Shown here in pieces: positions 45,177 through 54,830 of a stretch of DNA of 64,000 nucleotides (positions are counted from its first letter, which is position 1; every line of letters begins with the position of its first letter). The stretch comes from Apibacter muscae (GTDB lineage: Bacteria; Bacteroidota; Bacteroidia; Flavobacteriales; Weeksellaceae), in assembly GCF_007845635.1 (NCBI RefSeq), contig NZ_SELG01000029.1:62001-126000 (forward strand). The letters are read 5' to 3'. The translations under genes and the position numbers were made by a program. The notes beneath the pieces are model-generated. The model searched no databases and was not told the origin of the DNA. It worked only from the letters and a program-made list of their open reading frames with translations.

Positions 45177-45971
45177 ATGAAAATAGCCATCATAGGAGCA
45201 GGAAATTTAGGCTTATCTATAGCCAAGGGCATTATAAAAAGTGATCTATATAAATCTTTATACATTACAAAAAGAAATATTAATACTATCAAAGAATTAA
45301 AAACCTCTGATAAAATTCACTTTACCCGTGACAATCAAGAGGCTATAATAAATTCTGATGTAATTATATTCGCAATTCAGCCTTATCAATTGGAAGAAAT
45401 ATTAATTCAAAACAAAAACCTTTTTACCAATGAAAAAACTATCATCTCAGTAGTGTTGGGTTATACTACTGAAAATATTGAAAAAATTATAGGTTTTCAA
45501 CACCCCATTATACGAGCGATGCCTAATACGGCAATTGCAGTGGGACAGTCTATGACCTGTATATGTTCCAACAAAAGTGGGGTTGAAAGAATGAAACTTG
45601 CTTTAAATATTTTCAATTCATTAGGACATACCTTAGAAATTACTGAAAAACATATGTCTGCTGCTACAGTTATTTGTGGAAGCGGAATTGCATTTTGGAT
45701 GAGAATGTTACGCGCCACCACAGAAGGAGCTGTGGAAATGGGGCTTGAAGCTGATGAAGCCCTAGATATGGCCATTCATTCTTGTCTTGGGGCAGCTAAA
45801 CTTTTAAAATCAACTAACAACAACCCGGAACAAGAAATTGACAAAGTAACTACACCGGGGGGATGCACCATTACCGGTTTAAATGAAATGGAACATCATG
45901 GATTAAGTTCCTCAATTATCAAGGGGCTTATTGCATCTTTTCATAAAGTTAATCATATTACTGATAAATAA
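45177..45971 (+). CDS. proC: Pyrroline-5-carboxylate reductase
   Basis: 264 residues: IAIIGAGNLGLSIAKGI at the N-terminus, IIRAMPNTAIAVGQSMT, and the C-terminal TTPGGCTITGLNEMEHHG. Makes proline from pyrroline-5-carboxylate. Its place inside the arginine operon links proline and arginine supply, as in other Flavobacteriia. Confidence 0.95.
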   Translation: MKIAIIGAGNLGLSIAKGIIKSDLYKSLYITKRNINTIKELKTSDKIHFTRDNQEAIINSDVIIFAIQPYQLEEILIQNKNLFTNEKTIISVVLGYTTENIEKIIGFQHPIIRAMPNTAIAVGQSMTCICSNKSGVERMKLALNIFNSLGHTLEITEKHMSAATVICGSGIAFWMRMLRATTEGAVEMGLEADEALDMAIHSCLGAAKLLKSTNNNPEQEIDKVTTPGGCTITGLNEMEHHGLSSSIIKGLIASFHKVNHITDK

Positions 45972-45985
45972 AAAACACAATCAAC

Positions 45986-47113
45986 ATGAGCTTATTTGAC
46001 GTTTACCCACTTTATAATATCACTCCAGAAAAGGCAAAAGGCGCAACTGTTTGGGATAAAAAAGGAATCCCCTATCTTGATTTTTATGGAGGGCATGGAG
46101 TTATTTCAATCGGGCATTCTCACCCAACCTATGTAAATTATCTTACAGAACAAGTAAATAAAATTGGGTTTTATTCCAATTCCATCATCAATCCACTACA
46201 AGAAAAATTAGGTCTAATACTCCCTGAATTCTCCGGCTATCCTGATTATAGTTTGTTTTTATGCAACTCAGGGGCTGAAGCTAATGAAAACGCACTAAAA
46301 CTTGCTTCTTTCCATACACAAAAATCTAGAGTCATTGCTTTTAAGAATAGCTTTCATGGAAGAACTTCTGCTGCGGTTGCTGCTACTGATAATACTAAAA
46401 TTGTAGCGCCAATAAACGCTCAACAAAAGGTAACTTTCCTAGAATTAAATGATATAGATTCACTAAAAAAAGAACTTGAAAAAGGCGATGTTTCTTCTGT
46501 TATTATAGAAGCCATACAAGGAGTTGGAGGATTAGAGGAAGGAACTACCGATTTTTTTAGAGAGCTTGAAAAATTATGCAAACAAAACCAAGTGGTTCTT
46601 ATATTAGATGAAATACAATGCGGTTATGGTAGATCTGGAAAATTTTTTGCGCATCAATATCACGATATAAAAGCTGACATTATTTCTTTAGCTAAAGGAA
46701 TGGGAAATGGTTTTCCTGTGGGTGGAATTCTAATATCTCCAGAATTTAAGGCTTCTTATGGTTTACTAGGGACCACCTTTGGTGGGAATCATTTGGCTTG
46801 TGCTGCCGCTTTAGCCGTTTTAGAAGTTATGAAAAATGAAAAAATTTTAGATAATGTAAATGAACAATCTCAATATTTTATAGAAAAATTCAAAACTATT
46901 CCTCAAATAAAAAGAATTAAAGGAAAAGGTTTAATGCTAGGCTTAGAATTTGACTTTGAAATTGCCGATTTAAGAAAAAAACTCATTTACGAAAAAAATA
47001 TTTTCACCGGCAATTCAAACAACAAAAAATTACTACGCATTTTACCTCCACTTACAATTAAAAATCAGGAAATAGATACGCTATTTGAAAGCTTAAAATC
47101 TTGTGTGCAATAA
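45986..47113 (+). CDS. argD: Acylornithine aminotransferase
   Basis: 375-residue class III aminotransferase. LFLCNSGAEANENALKLA, LILDEIQCGYGRSGKFFA, and the PLP lysine in ISLAKGMGNGFPVGG. Converts N-acylglutamate semialdehyde to N-acylornithine. Confidence 0.94.
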   Translation: MSLFDVYPLYNITPEKAKGATVWDKKGIPYLDFYGGHGVISIGHSHPTYVNYLTEQVNKIGFYSNSIINPLQEKLGLILPEFSGYPDYSLFLCNSGAEANENALKLASFHTQKSRVIAFKNSFHGRTSAAVAATDNTKIVAPINAQQKVTFLELNDIDSLKKELEKGDVSSVIIEAIQGVGGLEEGTTDFFRELEKLCKQNQVVLILDEIQCGYGRSGKFFAHQYHDIKADIISLAKGMGNGFPVGGILISPEFKASYGLLGTTFGGNHLACAAALAVLEVMKNEKILDNVNEQSQYFIEKFKTIPQIKRIKGKGLMLGLEFDFEIADLRKKLIYEKNIFTGNSNNKKLLRILPPLTIKNQEIDTLFESLKSCVQ

Positions 47114-47135
47114 ATAAGAAATAATTCAATTGAAA

Positions 47136-48086
47136 ATGAAAAAATACACTTCTGTTGACGATATTGAAAATTTAGATCAAATATTACAACTTGCTAAAAA
47201 GATTAAAGAAAATCCTTTTGACTATAAAGAATTAGGAAAAAATAAAACCCTAGGTCTATTATTTTTCAATCCTAGTTTACGCACCCGTCTTAGCACACAA
47301 AAAGCCGCGCAAAACTTAGGTATGGAATGTATAGTTATGAATCTAAATAGTGAAGGTTGGACTTTAGAATTTGAAGATGGAGCAATTATGAACGGCTCTT
47401 CTTCCGAACATATAAAAGAAGCAGCAAAAGTAATTTCTCAATATTGCGATCTTATAGGCATTAGAAGTTTTCCTTCCTTAAAAGATAAAGAAAAAGATGC
47501 AGCTGAATCCATTATATCGTCATTTGTAAAGCATTCCACAGTTCCAGTAATAAGCTTAGAAGGATCTACCGAACATCCACTACAAGCCTTAGCTGATGCT
47601 TTAACCATTGAAGAATATAAGACAACTAAACGACCAAAAGTGGTACTTAGTTGGGCACCTCATCCTAAGGCACTGCCACAATCCGTACCCAATTCTTTTA
47701 TAAAAATGATGAAAAAAATGGATGTTGATTTTGTAATTACACATCCAGAAGGTTATGAATTAAATCCAGAAATAACTAAAGGTGTAAGCATAGAATATAA
47801 TCAAGATGAAGCTTTTAAAAACGCAGATTTTATTTATGGAAAAAATTGGAGCAATTACATTCATTACGGTGAAATCACCAATAATGATCCTACTTGGACC
47901 ATTGGAAGTAGACAAATGAATTTAACTAATAATGCTAAATTTATGCATTGTCTGCCAGTCAGAAGAAATGTTGTGGTTACAGATGAAATCTTAGATAGTG
48001 ATTCATCCATCGTAATTCCACAAGCCAATAATCGCACATACTCTGCACAAACCATAATCACAAGCTTATTAAACAACCTAGAATAG
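47136..48086 (+). CDS. argF': N-acylornithine carbamoyltransferase (ArgF' type)
   Basis: 316 residues from the ATG at 47136 (MKKYTSVDD); a TTG two codons earlier is also possible. Carbamoyl phosphate site is FFNPSLRTRLSTQKAA; later motifs are SLEGSTEHPLQALADALT and MHCLPVRRNVVVTDE. It belongs to the acetyl/succinyl-ornithine transcarbamylase group, not ordinary ornithine transcarbamylase. At the position that sets the acyl specificity (Pro90 in Bacteroides fragilis succinylornithine enzyme, Glu92 in Xanthomonas acetylornithine enzyme) it has Ser90 (GSSSEHIKEA). Small Ser should leave room for a succinyl group, so succinylornithine is the better guess. Confidence 0.92.
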   Translation: MKKYTSVDDIENLDQILQLAKKIKENPFDYKELGKNKTLGLLFFNPSLRTRLSTQKAAQNLGMECIVMNLNSEGWTLEFEDGAIMNGSSSEHIKEAAKVISQYCDLIGIRSFPSLKDKEKDAAESIISSFVKHSTVPVISLEGSTEHPLQALADALTIEEYKTTKRPKVVLSWAPHPKALPQSVPNSFIKMMKKMDVDFVITHPEGYELNPEITKGVSIEYNQDEAFKNADFIYGKNWSNYIHYGEITNNDPTWTIGSRQMNLTNNAKFMHCLPVRRNVVVTDEILDSDSSIVIPQANNRTYSAQTIITSLLNNLE

Positions 48087-48142
48087 GTATAAAATTATTT
48101 TTCTACTAACCTAATTTAAAATAAAAATCCCTTTTTTTATCT

Positions 48143-48150
48143 TATATTTG
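48143..48150 (+). promoter_or_regulatory. -7 box TATATTTG before the porin-like gene
   Basis: Exact TAnnTTTG match 19 nt before the ATG at 48170, so the porin-like gene can be transcribed from within the arginine operon. Confidence 0.5.
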
Positions 48151-48169
48151 TTTAATTTAAAACAATTAA

Positions 48170-49513
48170 ATGAAAAAGGGATTATTTGTTTTTTTTATTT
48201 TTATAAGCCTTCTATCTTACTCTCAAGAAAAAGATACCTTACTTATTTCTAAAAAAGATTTGCAAGACTTAATAAGAACTGAGGTACAAAAAGAATTAAA
48301 TATTCAAAAAAAGGAATTAAAGACCCAACAATCAGATTCTTCCCCAAACTTATCCTTTTTAAAAGGAAAAATAATTTTTAGTGGAAAATCAACCCTAAGA
48401 GTAGGAGAATGGGATTTTAATCAAAATTCTTTAAATCCCACCAACGGTGTTAAAATCAAAGATCATACACGTTTTTGGTCTCGATTTAATTTTCATTTAA
48501 TGACTGATGTGGCTTTATCTCCAAACTTTGATTTTCATGCGAGAATACGCACGGGAAATAAACAATATAGTTTTATAAATTTTGGTGGTAATTCAGATGA
48601 GAGGTTTAACATCATTCTAGATGAATTATGGCTAGATTGGAAGTTTTCAAAAAACCAATTCCGGCTGGGAAGACAAAATGCTAGTCGTATATGGACAAAT
48701 CAACAAGGCGTACTTTTTGATGTTCCTACTCACGATGGGATTAGTTTTAAAAGTTCATACTTACTAGGCTCTTTAACCTTAAATCCTAAATTTGCTTTAT
48801 TTATTGAAAATTACAAAGGGAATACCTCCTTTAAAGAACAGGGTAAAATTTATGGGGGAGCTATAAATATTCAACAGAAAAAAGAAAATATTTCATGGAC
48901 TTTTGAAACTGGACTCTTAATAGCCAACGAATTACCCACCAAGTATACTAAAGATTGGAACAATAATGGAAATAACCTTTACATGGATGGAGATCTAGCT
49001 CCTGATTATATGATATGGACAAACCATTGGGCTTTAACTTTACCCAAATTGCAATATTTAACTTTTGCCTTTGATTATTTCTATAATATGAAAAACTATA
49101 AGAGAAACCCCATTTCTTCTTATATCTATAATGCTAGTGGATATAATTCTTTTAGTAACTCTAAAGAATTCAATTCAGAAACAGCCCCTAATTTTACGAA
49201 ACAAAGAAATGGTTTTATAGGTACTGTATCTTTAGGAAATTCTTCCATCCCTAAAAATATTTTTTTTGGCATCTCTTATTTATACATGGAAAAATATGCC
49301 GCCATGGATTACTTTGCACAGTACGATTTCGTTCCATGGGCTTCCACCAATATCCAAGGACCTGAATTTGCTATTTCCTACCGACTAAATAAATTCCTAG
49401 AATTTAAATCTCGTTTATTTTTTATGGAACAAATTAAAGGTTTATACGGTATTGATCCTTCTTACAAAAAATCCAGCAATCGATTGCGTTTTGATATAAA
49501 CATTAATTTTTAA
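48170..49513 (+). CDS. Porin-like outer-membrane protein within the arginine operon
   Basis: 447 residues. Signal peptide (about 1-18, ending SYSQ), a short coiled-coil-like polar stretch (about 28-58), and a beta-barrel of many amphipathic strands ending NRLRFDININF, with the C-terminal Phe expected of outer-membrane proteins. FRLGRQNASRIWTNQQGVLFDVPTHDG is porin-like. I take it as a putative porin; substrate unknown. It separates argF' from argB and has its own promoter box, so it may be partly independent of arginine control. Confidence 0.75.
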   Translation: MKKGLFVFFIFISLLSYSQEKDTLLISKKDLQDLIRTEVQKELNIQKKELKTQQSDSSPNLSFLKGKIIFSGKSTLRVGEWDFNQNSLNPTNGVKIKDHTRFWSRFNFHLMTDVALSPNFDFHARIRTGNKQYSFINFGGNSDERFNIILDELWLDWKFSKNQFRLGRQNASRIWTNQQGVLFDVPTHDGISFKSSYLLGSLTLNPKFALFIENYKGNTSFKEQGKIYGGAINIQQKKENISWTFETGLLIANELPTKYTKDWNNNGNNLYMDGDLAPDYMIWTNHWALTLPKLQYLTFAFDYFYNMKNYKRNPISSYIYNASGYNSFSNSKEFNSETAPNFTKQRNGFIGTVSLGNSSIPKNIFFGISYLYMEKYAAMDYFAQYDFVPWASTNIQGPEFAISYRLNKFLEFKSRLFFMEQIKGLYGIDPSYKKSSNRLRFDININF

Positions 49514-49587
49514 CAGTTTTAGAGAAAAAATGAAATGTTTATACACTAAATCATGAAGTATTGAAATTTAATAGAAAAAAAAATTCC

Positions 49588-49595
49588 TACTTTTG
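49588..49595 (+). promoter_or_regulatory. -7 box TACTTTTG before argB
   Basis: Exact TAnnTTTG match only 8 nt before the argB ATG at 49604, which predicts an almost leaderless transcript for argB-argE-argH. Confidence 0.5.
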
Positions 49596-49603
49596 TTGTT
49601 AGG

Positions 49604-50386
49604 ATGAACAGTGAAAAACTAAGCATAGTTAAAATAGGGGGTAATGTCATTGATGACTCAAAAATACTGTCCTCATTTCTACAAGACTTTTCAAATTTAG
49701 AAGGATATAAAATTTTAGTTCATGGCGGAGGAAAAGAAGCAACCCGTTTAGCCAGCAAACTAGGAATTGAAACCATTATGATGGATGGGAGAAGGGTTAC
49801 CGATAAGGATATGCTGGATGTTACGGTTATGACTTATGCAGGTTTGTGTAACAAAAAAATTGTTGCTAAGTTACAAGCATTGGGTACCCCATCCATGGGG
49901 CTTACCGGAGCAGATGGCAACAGTATATTATCAAAAAAAAGAGAGAATTCTAATATTGATTACGGTTTTGTTGGAGATGTTATCTCAGTAAATTCTTCTT
50001 GGATAAAATCACTATTAGAAATTGGAACTACTCCAGTTTTTTGTGCTATTACTCACGATAAAAAAGGTCAATTACTAAATACAAATGCCGATACCATTGC
50101 CCAATCTTTAGCTACTGGTTTGGCTCACTTATTTAATGTTTCTTTAACCTATTGTTTTGAGAAAAGAGGAGTACTTTTAAATATAGATGATGAGAACAGC
50201 GTCATTGAAAGTTTAAATTTTAATTACTTTCAAGAACTCAAAACTAAAAATATTATCCATTCAGGTATGCTTCCAAAACTAGAAAATTGCTTCCAAGCTC
50301 TACAATTAGGAGTTAAGGAAATTAGGATTGCAAATCCTGAAATTATTAAAAACCCAAACCTACCCCATACCTATATTTCAATGTAA
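49604..50386 (+). CDS. argB: N-acylglutamate kinase
   Basis: 260-residue amino acid kinase: IVKIGGNVIDD, LVHGGGKEATRLA, NTNADTIAQSLATGLA. Phosphorylates N-acetyl- or N-succinylglutamate. Directly abuts argE. Confidence 0.93.
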   Translation: MNSEKLSIVKIGGNVIDDSKILSSFLQDFSNLEGYKILVHGGGKEATRLASKLGIETIMMDGRRVTDKDMLDVTVMTYAGLCNKKIVAKLQALGTPSMGLTGADGNSILSKKRENSNIDYGFVGDVISVNSSWIKSLLEIGTTPVFCAITHDKKGQLLNTNADTIAQSLATGLAHLFNVSLTYCFEKRGVLLNIDDENSVIESLNFNYFQELKTKNIIHSGMLPKLENCFQALQLGVKEIRIANPEIIKNPNLPHTYISM

Positions 50387-51469
50387 ATGAAATCTATACA
50401 GAAGTTAACAGAAAAAGCGATTATTCTTCTTCAAAACTTAATTGAAACTCCTTCTTTTTCTGGAGAAGAAGATAAAACTGCTCTACTTATTGAAGCGTGG
50501 TTTATTCATCACCAAATCCCCTTTCAAAGAGAAAAAAATAATGTTTGGGCACTTAATAAACATTTTGATAGTAGTAAACCTACGTTATTACTTAACTCAC
50601 ACCAAGATACAGTACGTCCCAACAAAGGTTATACCCACGATCCGTTTGAAGCGCTAGAAAAAGATGGGAAAATTTTCGGGTTAGGTTCCAACGATGCGGG
50701 TGGATGCTTAGTATCATTATTGGCTACTTTTACCTATTTTTATTCAAGAGAAGATTTAAATTATAATTTAGTTATAGCCGCCAGTGCAGAAGAAGAAAAC
50801 AGCGGCAAATATGGTTTAAGAAGTATTCTTGAACTTTTACCCAAGTTGGATTGCGCCATTGTAGGTGAACCTACTTTAATGAACTTAGCCATTGCTGAAA
50901 GAGGTTTACTTGTTTTAGATATTATTATCAAAGGTACATCTAGCCATGCAGCACATACCAATATAGATAATGCTATTTATAATTCCATAAATATTATTCA
51001 ATGGTTTCAGACTTTTGAGTTTGAAAAAAAATCTGAGGTTTTGGGCCCTGTAAAAATGAGCGTGACCCAAATTAATTCCGGACAACAACACAATTTAGTT
51101 CCGGATGAATGTAAAATTGTTGTTGATATTCGTGTAAATGATTGCTATACCAATGAAGATATTCTTTCCACGATTGTAAATAATATAGGATCAGACAAAG
51201 TGATTATAACCCCCAGATCTTTGCATTTAAAATCCTCCTTCATACCTAAAGAACATCCTTTGGTACAAGCAGGTATAAAATTGGGAAGAGAAACCTATGG
51301 TTCTCCTACAATTTCCGATCAGTCAGTTCTTTACTGTCCTTCTTTAAAAATGGGCCCAGGAGATTCCTTGCGCTCTCATACTGCTAACGAGTTTATTTAT
51401 AGAAAAGAAATTGAAGAAGCCATACCACTATATATTGAATTATTAAACCATACCCTAACTATATCTTAA
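50387..51469 (+). CDS. argE: M20-family N-acylornithine/N-acylcitrulline deacylase
   Basis: 360 residues. Zinc ligands in LLNSHQDTVRPN, GSNDAGG and ASAEEENSGKYG, with the SVTQINSGQQHNLVP and DIRVND dimerisation-domain motifs. With an ArgF'-type pathway the substrate should be N-acylcitrulline, either acetyl or succinyl. It begins at the base right after the argB stop, so the two are coupled. Confidence 0.9.
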   Translation: MKSIQKLTEKAIILLQNLIETPSFSGEEDKTALLIEAWFIHHQIPFQREKNNVWALNKHFDSSKPTLLLNSHQDTVRPNKGYTHDPFEALEKDGKIFGLGSNDAGGCLVSLLATFTYFYSREDLNYNLVIAASAEEENSGKYGLRSILELLPKLDCAIVGEPTLMNLAIAERGLLVLDIIIKGTSSHAAHTNIDNAIYNSINIIQWFQTFEFEKKSEVLGPVKMSVTQINSGQQHNLVPDECKIVVDIRVNDCYTNEDILSTIVNNIGSDKVIITPRSLHLKSSFIPKEHPLVQAGIKLGRETYGSPTISDQSVLYCPSLKMGPGDSLRSHTANEFIYRKEIEEAIPLYIELLNHTLTIS

Positions 51470-51492
51470 ACTTTTAAAAAGAAAAAATTGAA

Positions 51493-52773
51493 ATGAAACT
51501 TTGGGAAAAAGGAATATCTACTGATAAACAAATTGATTTTTTTACTGTAGGAAACGATCGAGAACTTGATCTAGTTTTAGCTAAATACGATGTGTTAGGA
51601 AATATTGCACAAGCGAAGATGCTTTGTAAAGTAGGTTTAATTACTGAAAAAGAAAAAGAGAATCTTTTAAAAGCTTTAAATGAAATTTTGAACGAAATTG
51701 AAGTAGGCAATTTTTCTATTGAAGAAGATTTTGAAGACATTCACTCCAAAGTAGAATTCTTATTAACGGAAAAAATAGGAGATGCGGGTAAAAAAATTCA
51801 TACGGCAAGATCACGAAACGATCAGGTTTTGGTAGACATGAATTTATATCTTAAAGATGAATTAAATCTAATCAAAGATTCAACCAAGGAGTTGTTTGAT
51901 TTGTTAATGGAAGCTGCAGAGAAATATAAAAATGTTTTACTTCCTGGATATACTCATTTCCAAATTGCTATGCCCTCCTCCTTTGGCTTATGGTTTTCTG
52001 CGTATGCGGAAAGTTTAATTGATGATGTAATTTTCCTAAACGCGGCATTAGAAGTTGTAGACCAAAATCCTCTAGGTTCTGCCGCTGGTTATGGAAGCTC
52101 TTTTCCTATTGATCGAAGTTATACAACCCAAGAACTGGGCTTTAAGACATTAAAATACAACTCTGTGGCTGCACAAATGAGCCGGGGAAAATCTGAAAAA
52201 AGTACTTCTTTTGCACTGAGTAGCTTAGCTTCAACTCTTGCTAAACTATCCATGGATGTAACCTTATACATGAGCCAAAATTTTAATTTTGTTAGTCTTC
52301 CTGCACATCTTACTACCGGATCCAGCATTATGCCTCATAAAAAAAACCCGGATGTGTTTGAATTAATTCGTGGTAAATGCAATAAAGTTCAAGCTTTACC
52401 CTATGAACTTACTCTTATCACCAATAATCTTCCCAGCGGTTACCATAGGGATTTGCAATTATTGAAAGAAGGTTTAATTCCTGCCATCCAAACTATTAAA
52501 TCTTGCCTAGAGATGGCACATTATTCTTTAAAAGATATACAGGTTAAAGATAATATCTTAGATGATCCTAAATACGATTACTTATTTACCGTAGATTCCT
52601 TAAATGAGCTAGTCAACCAAGGAATACCTTTTCGAGATGCCTATAAAATAATTGGTGAACAAGTAGAAAAAGGAACTTTTACATCTCCTAAAAAAACAAC
52701 CCACACCCACGAAGGGAGTATAAATAATTTATGTTTAGAAGAAATTAAAAAGAAGATGTCAAAAATTATATAA
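51493..52773 (+). CDS. argH: Argininosuccinate lyase
   Basis: 426 residues: KIHTARSRNDQVLVD, LPGYTHFQIAMPSSFG and the fumarase-family signature TTGSSIMPHKKNPDVFE. Releases arginine and fumarate. Last gene of the operon. The 178 bp after it hold no gene; an 11-codon frame at 52798 is noted elsewhere. Confidence 0.96.
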   Translation: MKLWEKGISTDKQIDFFTVGNDRELDLVLAKYDVLGNIAQAKMLCKVGLITEKEKENLLKALNEILNEIEVGNFSIEEDFEDIHSKVEFLLTEKIGDAGKKIHTARSRNDQVLVDMNLYLKDELNLIKDSTKELFDLLMEAAEKYKNVLLPGYTHFQIAMPSSFGLWFSAYAESLIDDVIFLNAALEVVDQNPLGSAAGYGSSFPIDRSYTTQELGFKTLKYNSVAAQMSRGKSEKSTSFALSSLASTLAKLSMDVTLYMSQNFNFVSLPAHLTTGSSIMPHKKNPDVFELIRGKCNKVQALPYELTLITNNLPSGYHRDLQLLKEGLIPAIQTIKSCLEMAHYSLKDIQVKDNILDDPKYDYLFTVDSLNELVNQGIPFRDAYKIIGEQVEKGTFTSPKKTTHTHEGSINNLCLEEIKKKMSKII

Positions 52774-52951
52774 CTAAAAACTAAATAAAAACTATTATGA
52801 ATATTTTAAAATCCCTTATAGGTAATACATGATCATGCATCACTACCAGTATATGCTTTAAAACACTGCGTAAATAAGTTTACAAGCTATTTGGGTAATC
52901 AATTTTTACTTTTAAGTAAAAAAAATATATCACATTTACTGTCTCTAATAT

Positions 52952-53551
52952 ATGAAACCTGCTAAAAGCAATAAATTTTATGATCGGATTTCTAATTTTT
53001 ATTATTTTATTGAACCCTTTTTCAAATCTCAAAATAATTTACTTATAGATAAAGTAAATAGTTTACCTAAAGGAAAACTTTTAGAAATAGGAATAGGAAA
53101 CGGCAAAACTTTAGAATTCTATAAAAATCACAAAATTACAGGCATAGATACATCAATGGCTATGTTAAATAAAGCTAAGATGTATTTAAGATGCTATGAA
53201 CATATTGAATTAATTTGTATGAATGGAGAAAATCTTTTGTTTAAAGATGATCGTTTTGATTATGTTATTCTACCACATGTTATTGCTGTTGTTGACAATC
53301 CTAATCTTCTACTTAGTGAAGTTTATAGAGTTTTAAAACCCGGAGGCACTTTAATAATCCTCAATCATTTCACTCCTAATAATTTTATTAAGTATATAGA
53401 TAGAATTTTCAATCCCATAGCAAAATTGTTACATTTCCAATCAATATTTTATGAATCAGAACTTACCGCTTTATCTAAATTTAAAAAAATAGACAATATA
53501 TCTTGTGACGTGTTTGGATATTTTAAACTACTACTATTCTTAAAATTATGA
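52952..53551 (+). CDS. Class I SAM-dependent methyltransferase
   Basis: 199 residues. SAM-binding motif I is LLEIGIGNGKTLEFY, followed by ITGIDTSMAML, FDYVILPHVIAVVDN and VLKPGGTLIILNHF. The C-terminal part is hydrophobic and basic, as in methyltransferases acting on membrane lipids or quinones. The substrate is unknown. It overlaps the VanZ-like gene by 4 nt (ATGA). Confidence 0.85.
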   Translation: MKPAKSNKFYDRISNFYYFIEPFFKSQNNLLIDKVNSLPKGKLLEIGIGNGKTLEFYKNHKITGIDTSMAMLNKAKMYLRCYEHIELICMNGENLLFKDDRFDYVILPHVIAVVDNPNLLLSEVYRVLKPGGTLIILNHFTPNNFIKYIDRIFNPIAKLLHFQSIFYESELTALSKFKKIDNISCDVFGYFKLLLFLKL

Positions 53552-54054
53552 AAAAAATCGATTTATCTGCCCTTATAGTTTTAACATTTTGCTTATTTAT
53601 TTATATTTTCTACAGAACAGAAAAAACAGTTATAAATCAACTACTAACACAATTTTATTCCTCCAAAAGTTTTGTTGAAATGCAGCAATGTGTTAGAAGA
53701 ATATTACCATTAAATAAGTTTATTATTTATTCTTTACCTGAAGGTCTTTGGGTATTTTCAGCAACAATTTTCTCATACCCTTTTTACATAAATATAAAAA
53801 AATATTATTTCTATTGCGTATATATCCCCATTATCTATCCAATTTTGTTAGAAATATTTCAATATTTCAATTGGATTCATGGCACTTTTGACTTAATTGA
53901 TATCATTATTTGCTTGTTCTTTTGGCTTATAGCATTTCTATATGTAAAAAATAAATTTAAAAGAGAAAATATTATCACTTCTTCCTTAACAATTAAAAAG
54001 GTGTTGTTTTTTTCTATTTATGGAATTGTTTATTTATCACATGTATGCAAATAG
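53548..54054 (+). CDS. VanZ-like small membrane protein
   Basis: 168 residues with about four membrane helices. ILPLNKFIIYSLPEGLWVFSATIF and ILLEIFQYFNWIHGTFDLIDIIICLFFWLIA resemble the VanZ pattern of an acidic residue, a short loop and an FD-(I/L)-ID helix. Function unknown. Overlaps both neighbours (4 and 10 nt), so the three products are probably made together. Confidence 0.6.
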   Translation: MKKIDLSALIVLTFCLFIYIFYRTEKTVINQLLTQFYSSKSFVEMQQCVRRILPLNKFIIYSLPEGLWVFSATIFSYPFYINIKKYYFYCVYIPIIYPILLEIFQYFNWIHGTFDLIDIIICLFFWLIAFLYVKNKFKRENIITSSLTIKKVLFFSIYGIVYLSHVCK

Positions 54055-54737
54055 AAGTAAGAGAAGAAAAGATAAATCTTTTTAGTAAAATTGATAATGT
54101 TTCAATTCTACACCTTAGTGATTTTCATATAAAACTTTCTTCTAAGATGTTGGAAGAAATAAAAAAAATCATTTTAGACAAAAGTCCTGATGTTATTGCA
54201 CTTACGGGAGATTACTATGATCTACCTCAAGGTGCTACTCTTTTTAGATTATTTATTTTAGAACTATCTACACTTTTTCCAATTGTTTTTATTCATGGGA
54301 ATCATGATACCTGGTATGGAAAAAAAATCTTTAATTCATTGATCAATATTCCGAATTGTTTTTACTTAAAAGATTATATTTTTACGTTTACTACTAAAAA
54401 TGGTAGTCGAATAAATTTCACTTCATGGGAAAATAGAAAAAATCTTTCTTCTACAGAGAGCGATAAGAACATTCTTTTAATACATAATCCTGAAAAAATT
54501 AGAGTTGATGAATTAATAAATATTCATGTAATCCTTGCCGGACATCTGCATGGCGGACAGATTATATTGTTTAAAACTATAAATAATACTTTTTTTCCAG
54601 GAAATCTATTATATAAATATTGTTTAGATCGTAAAGAAATTAAGAATACTTGTATATTAGTTAGCAAAGGTTTAGGTGATTTATTACCTCTTAGATACAA
54701 TTGTCCTAAGGAAATTCTATATATAAGGATAGAATAG
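54045..54737 (+). CDS. Calcineurin-like metallophosphoesterase
   Basis: 230 residues with the metal motifs LHLSDFHIK, LTGDYYDLP, HGNHDTW, LIHNPE and AGHLHGGQI. It looks like the YkuE-type phosphoesterases acting on phospholipid head groups or UDP-sugars, but it has no signal peptide or N-terminal anchor. With a methyltransferase and a membrane protein it may take part in lipid head-group chemistry, which is inference. Confidence 0.85.
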   Translation: MQIEVREEKINLFSKIDNVSILHLSDFHIKLSSKMLEEIKKIILDKSPDVIALTGDYYDLPQGATLFRLFILELSTLFPIVFIHGNHDTWYGKKIFNSLINIPNCFYLKDYIFTFTTKNGSRINFTSWENRKNLSSTESDKNILLIHNPEKIRVDELINIHVILAGHLHGGQIILFKTINNTFFPGNLLYKYCLDRKEIKNTCILVSKGLGDLLPLRYNCPKEILYIRIE

Positions 54738-54786
54738 ATTAAAATATTAGCTTTTAAATATATATCTTACTATTTTGGATTTGAGT

Positions 54787-54826
54787 AATACCAAGCAATA
54801 AGATTTTTCTGTTATTGCTTGGTATT
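54787..54826 (+). terminator. Terminator between convergent operons
   Basis: Perfect 15-bp arms (AATACCAAGCAATAA at 54787-54801 and its complement at 54812-54826) around a 10-nt loop, followed by TTAATTT. It lies between the phosphoesterase and the convergent TonB receptor gene and could serve both. Confidence 0.8.
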
Positions 54827-54830
54827 TAAT

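Noticed and set aside
52798-52833. An 11-codon frame MNILKSLIGNT after argH, similar to the start of cysteine synthase (NILxxIGNTP)
   Set aside because: It stops at once and the following 120 bp give no further match in any frame that I could see. It may be a gene remnant, but the evidence is too thin to call.
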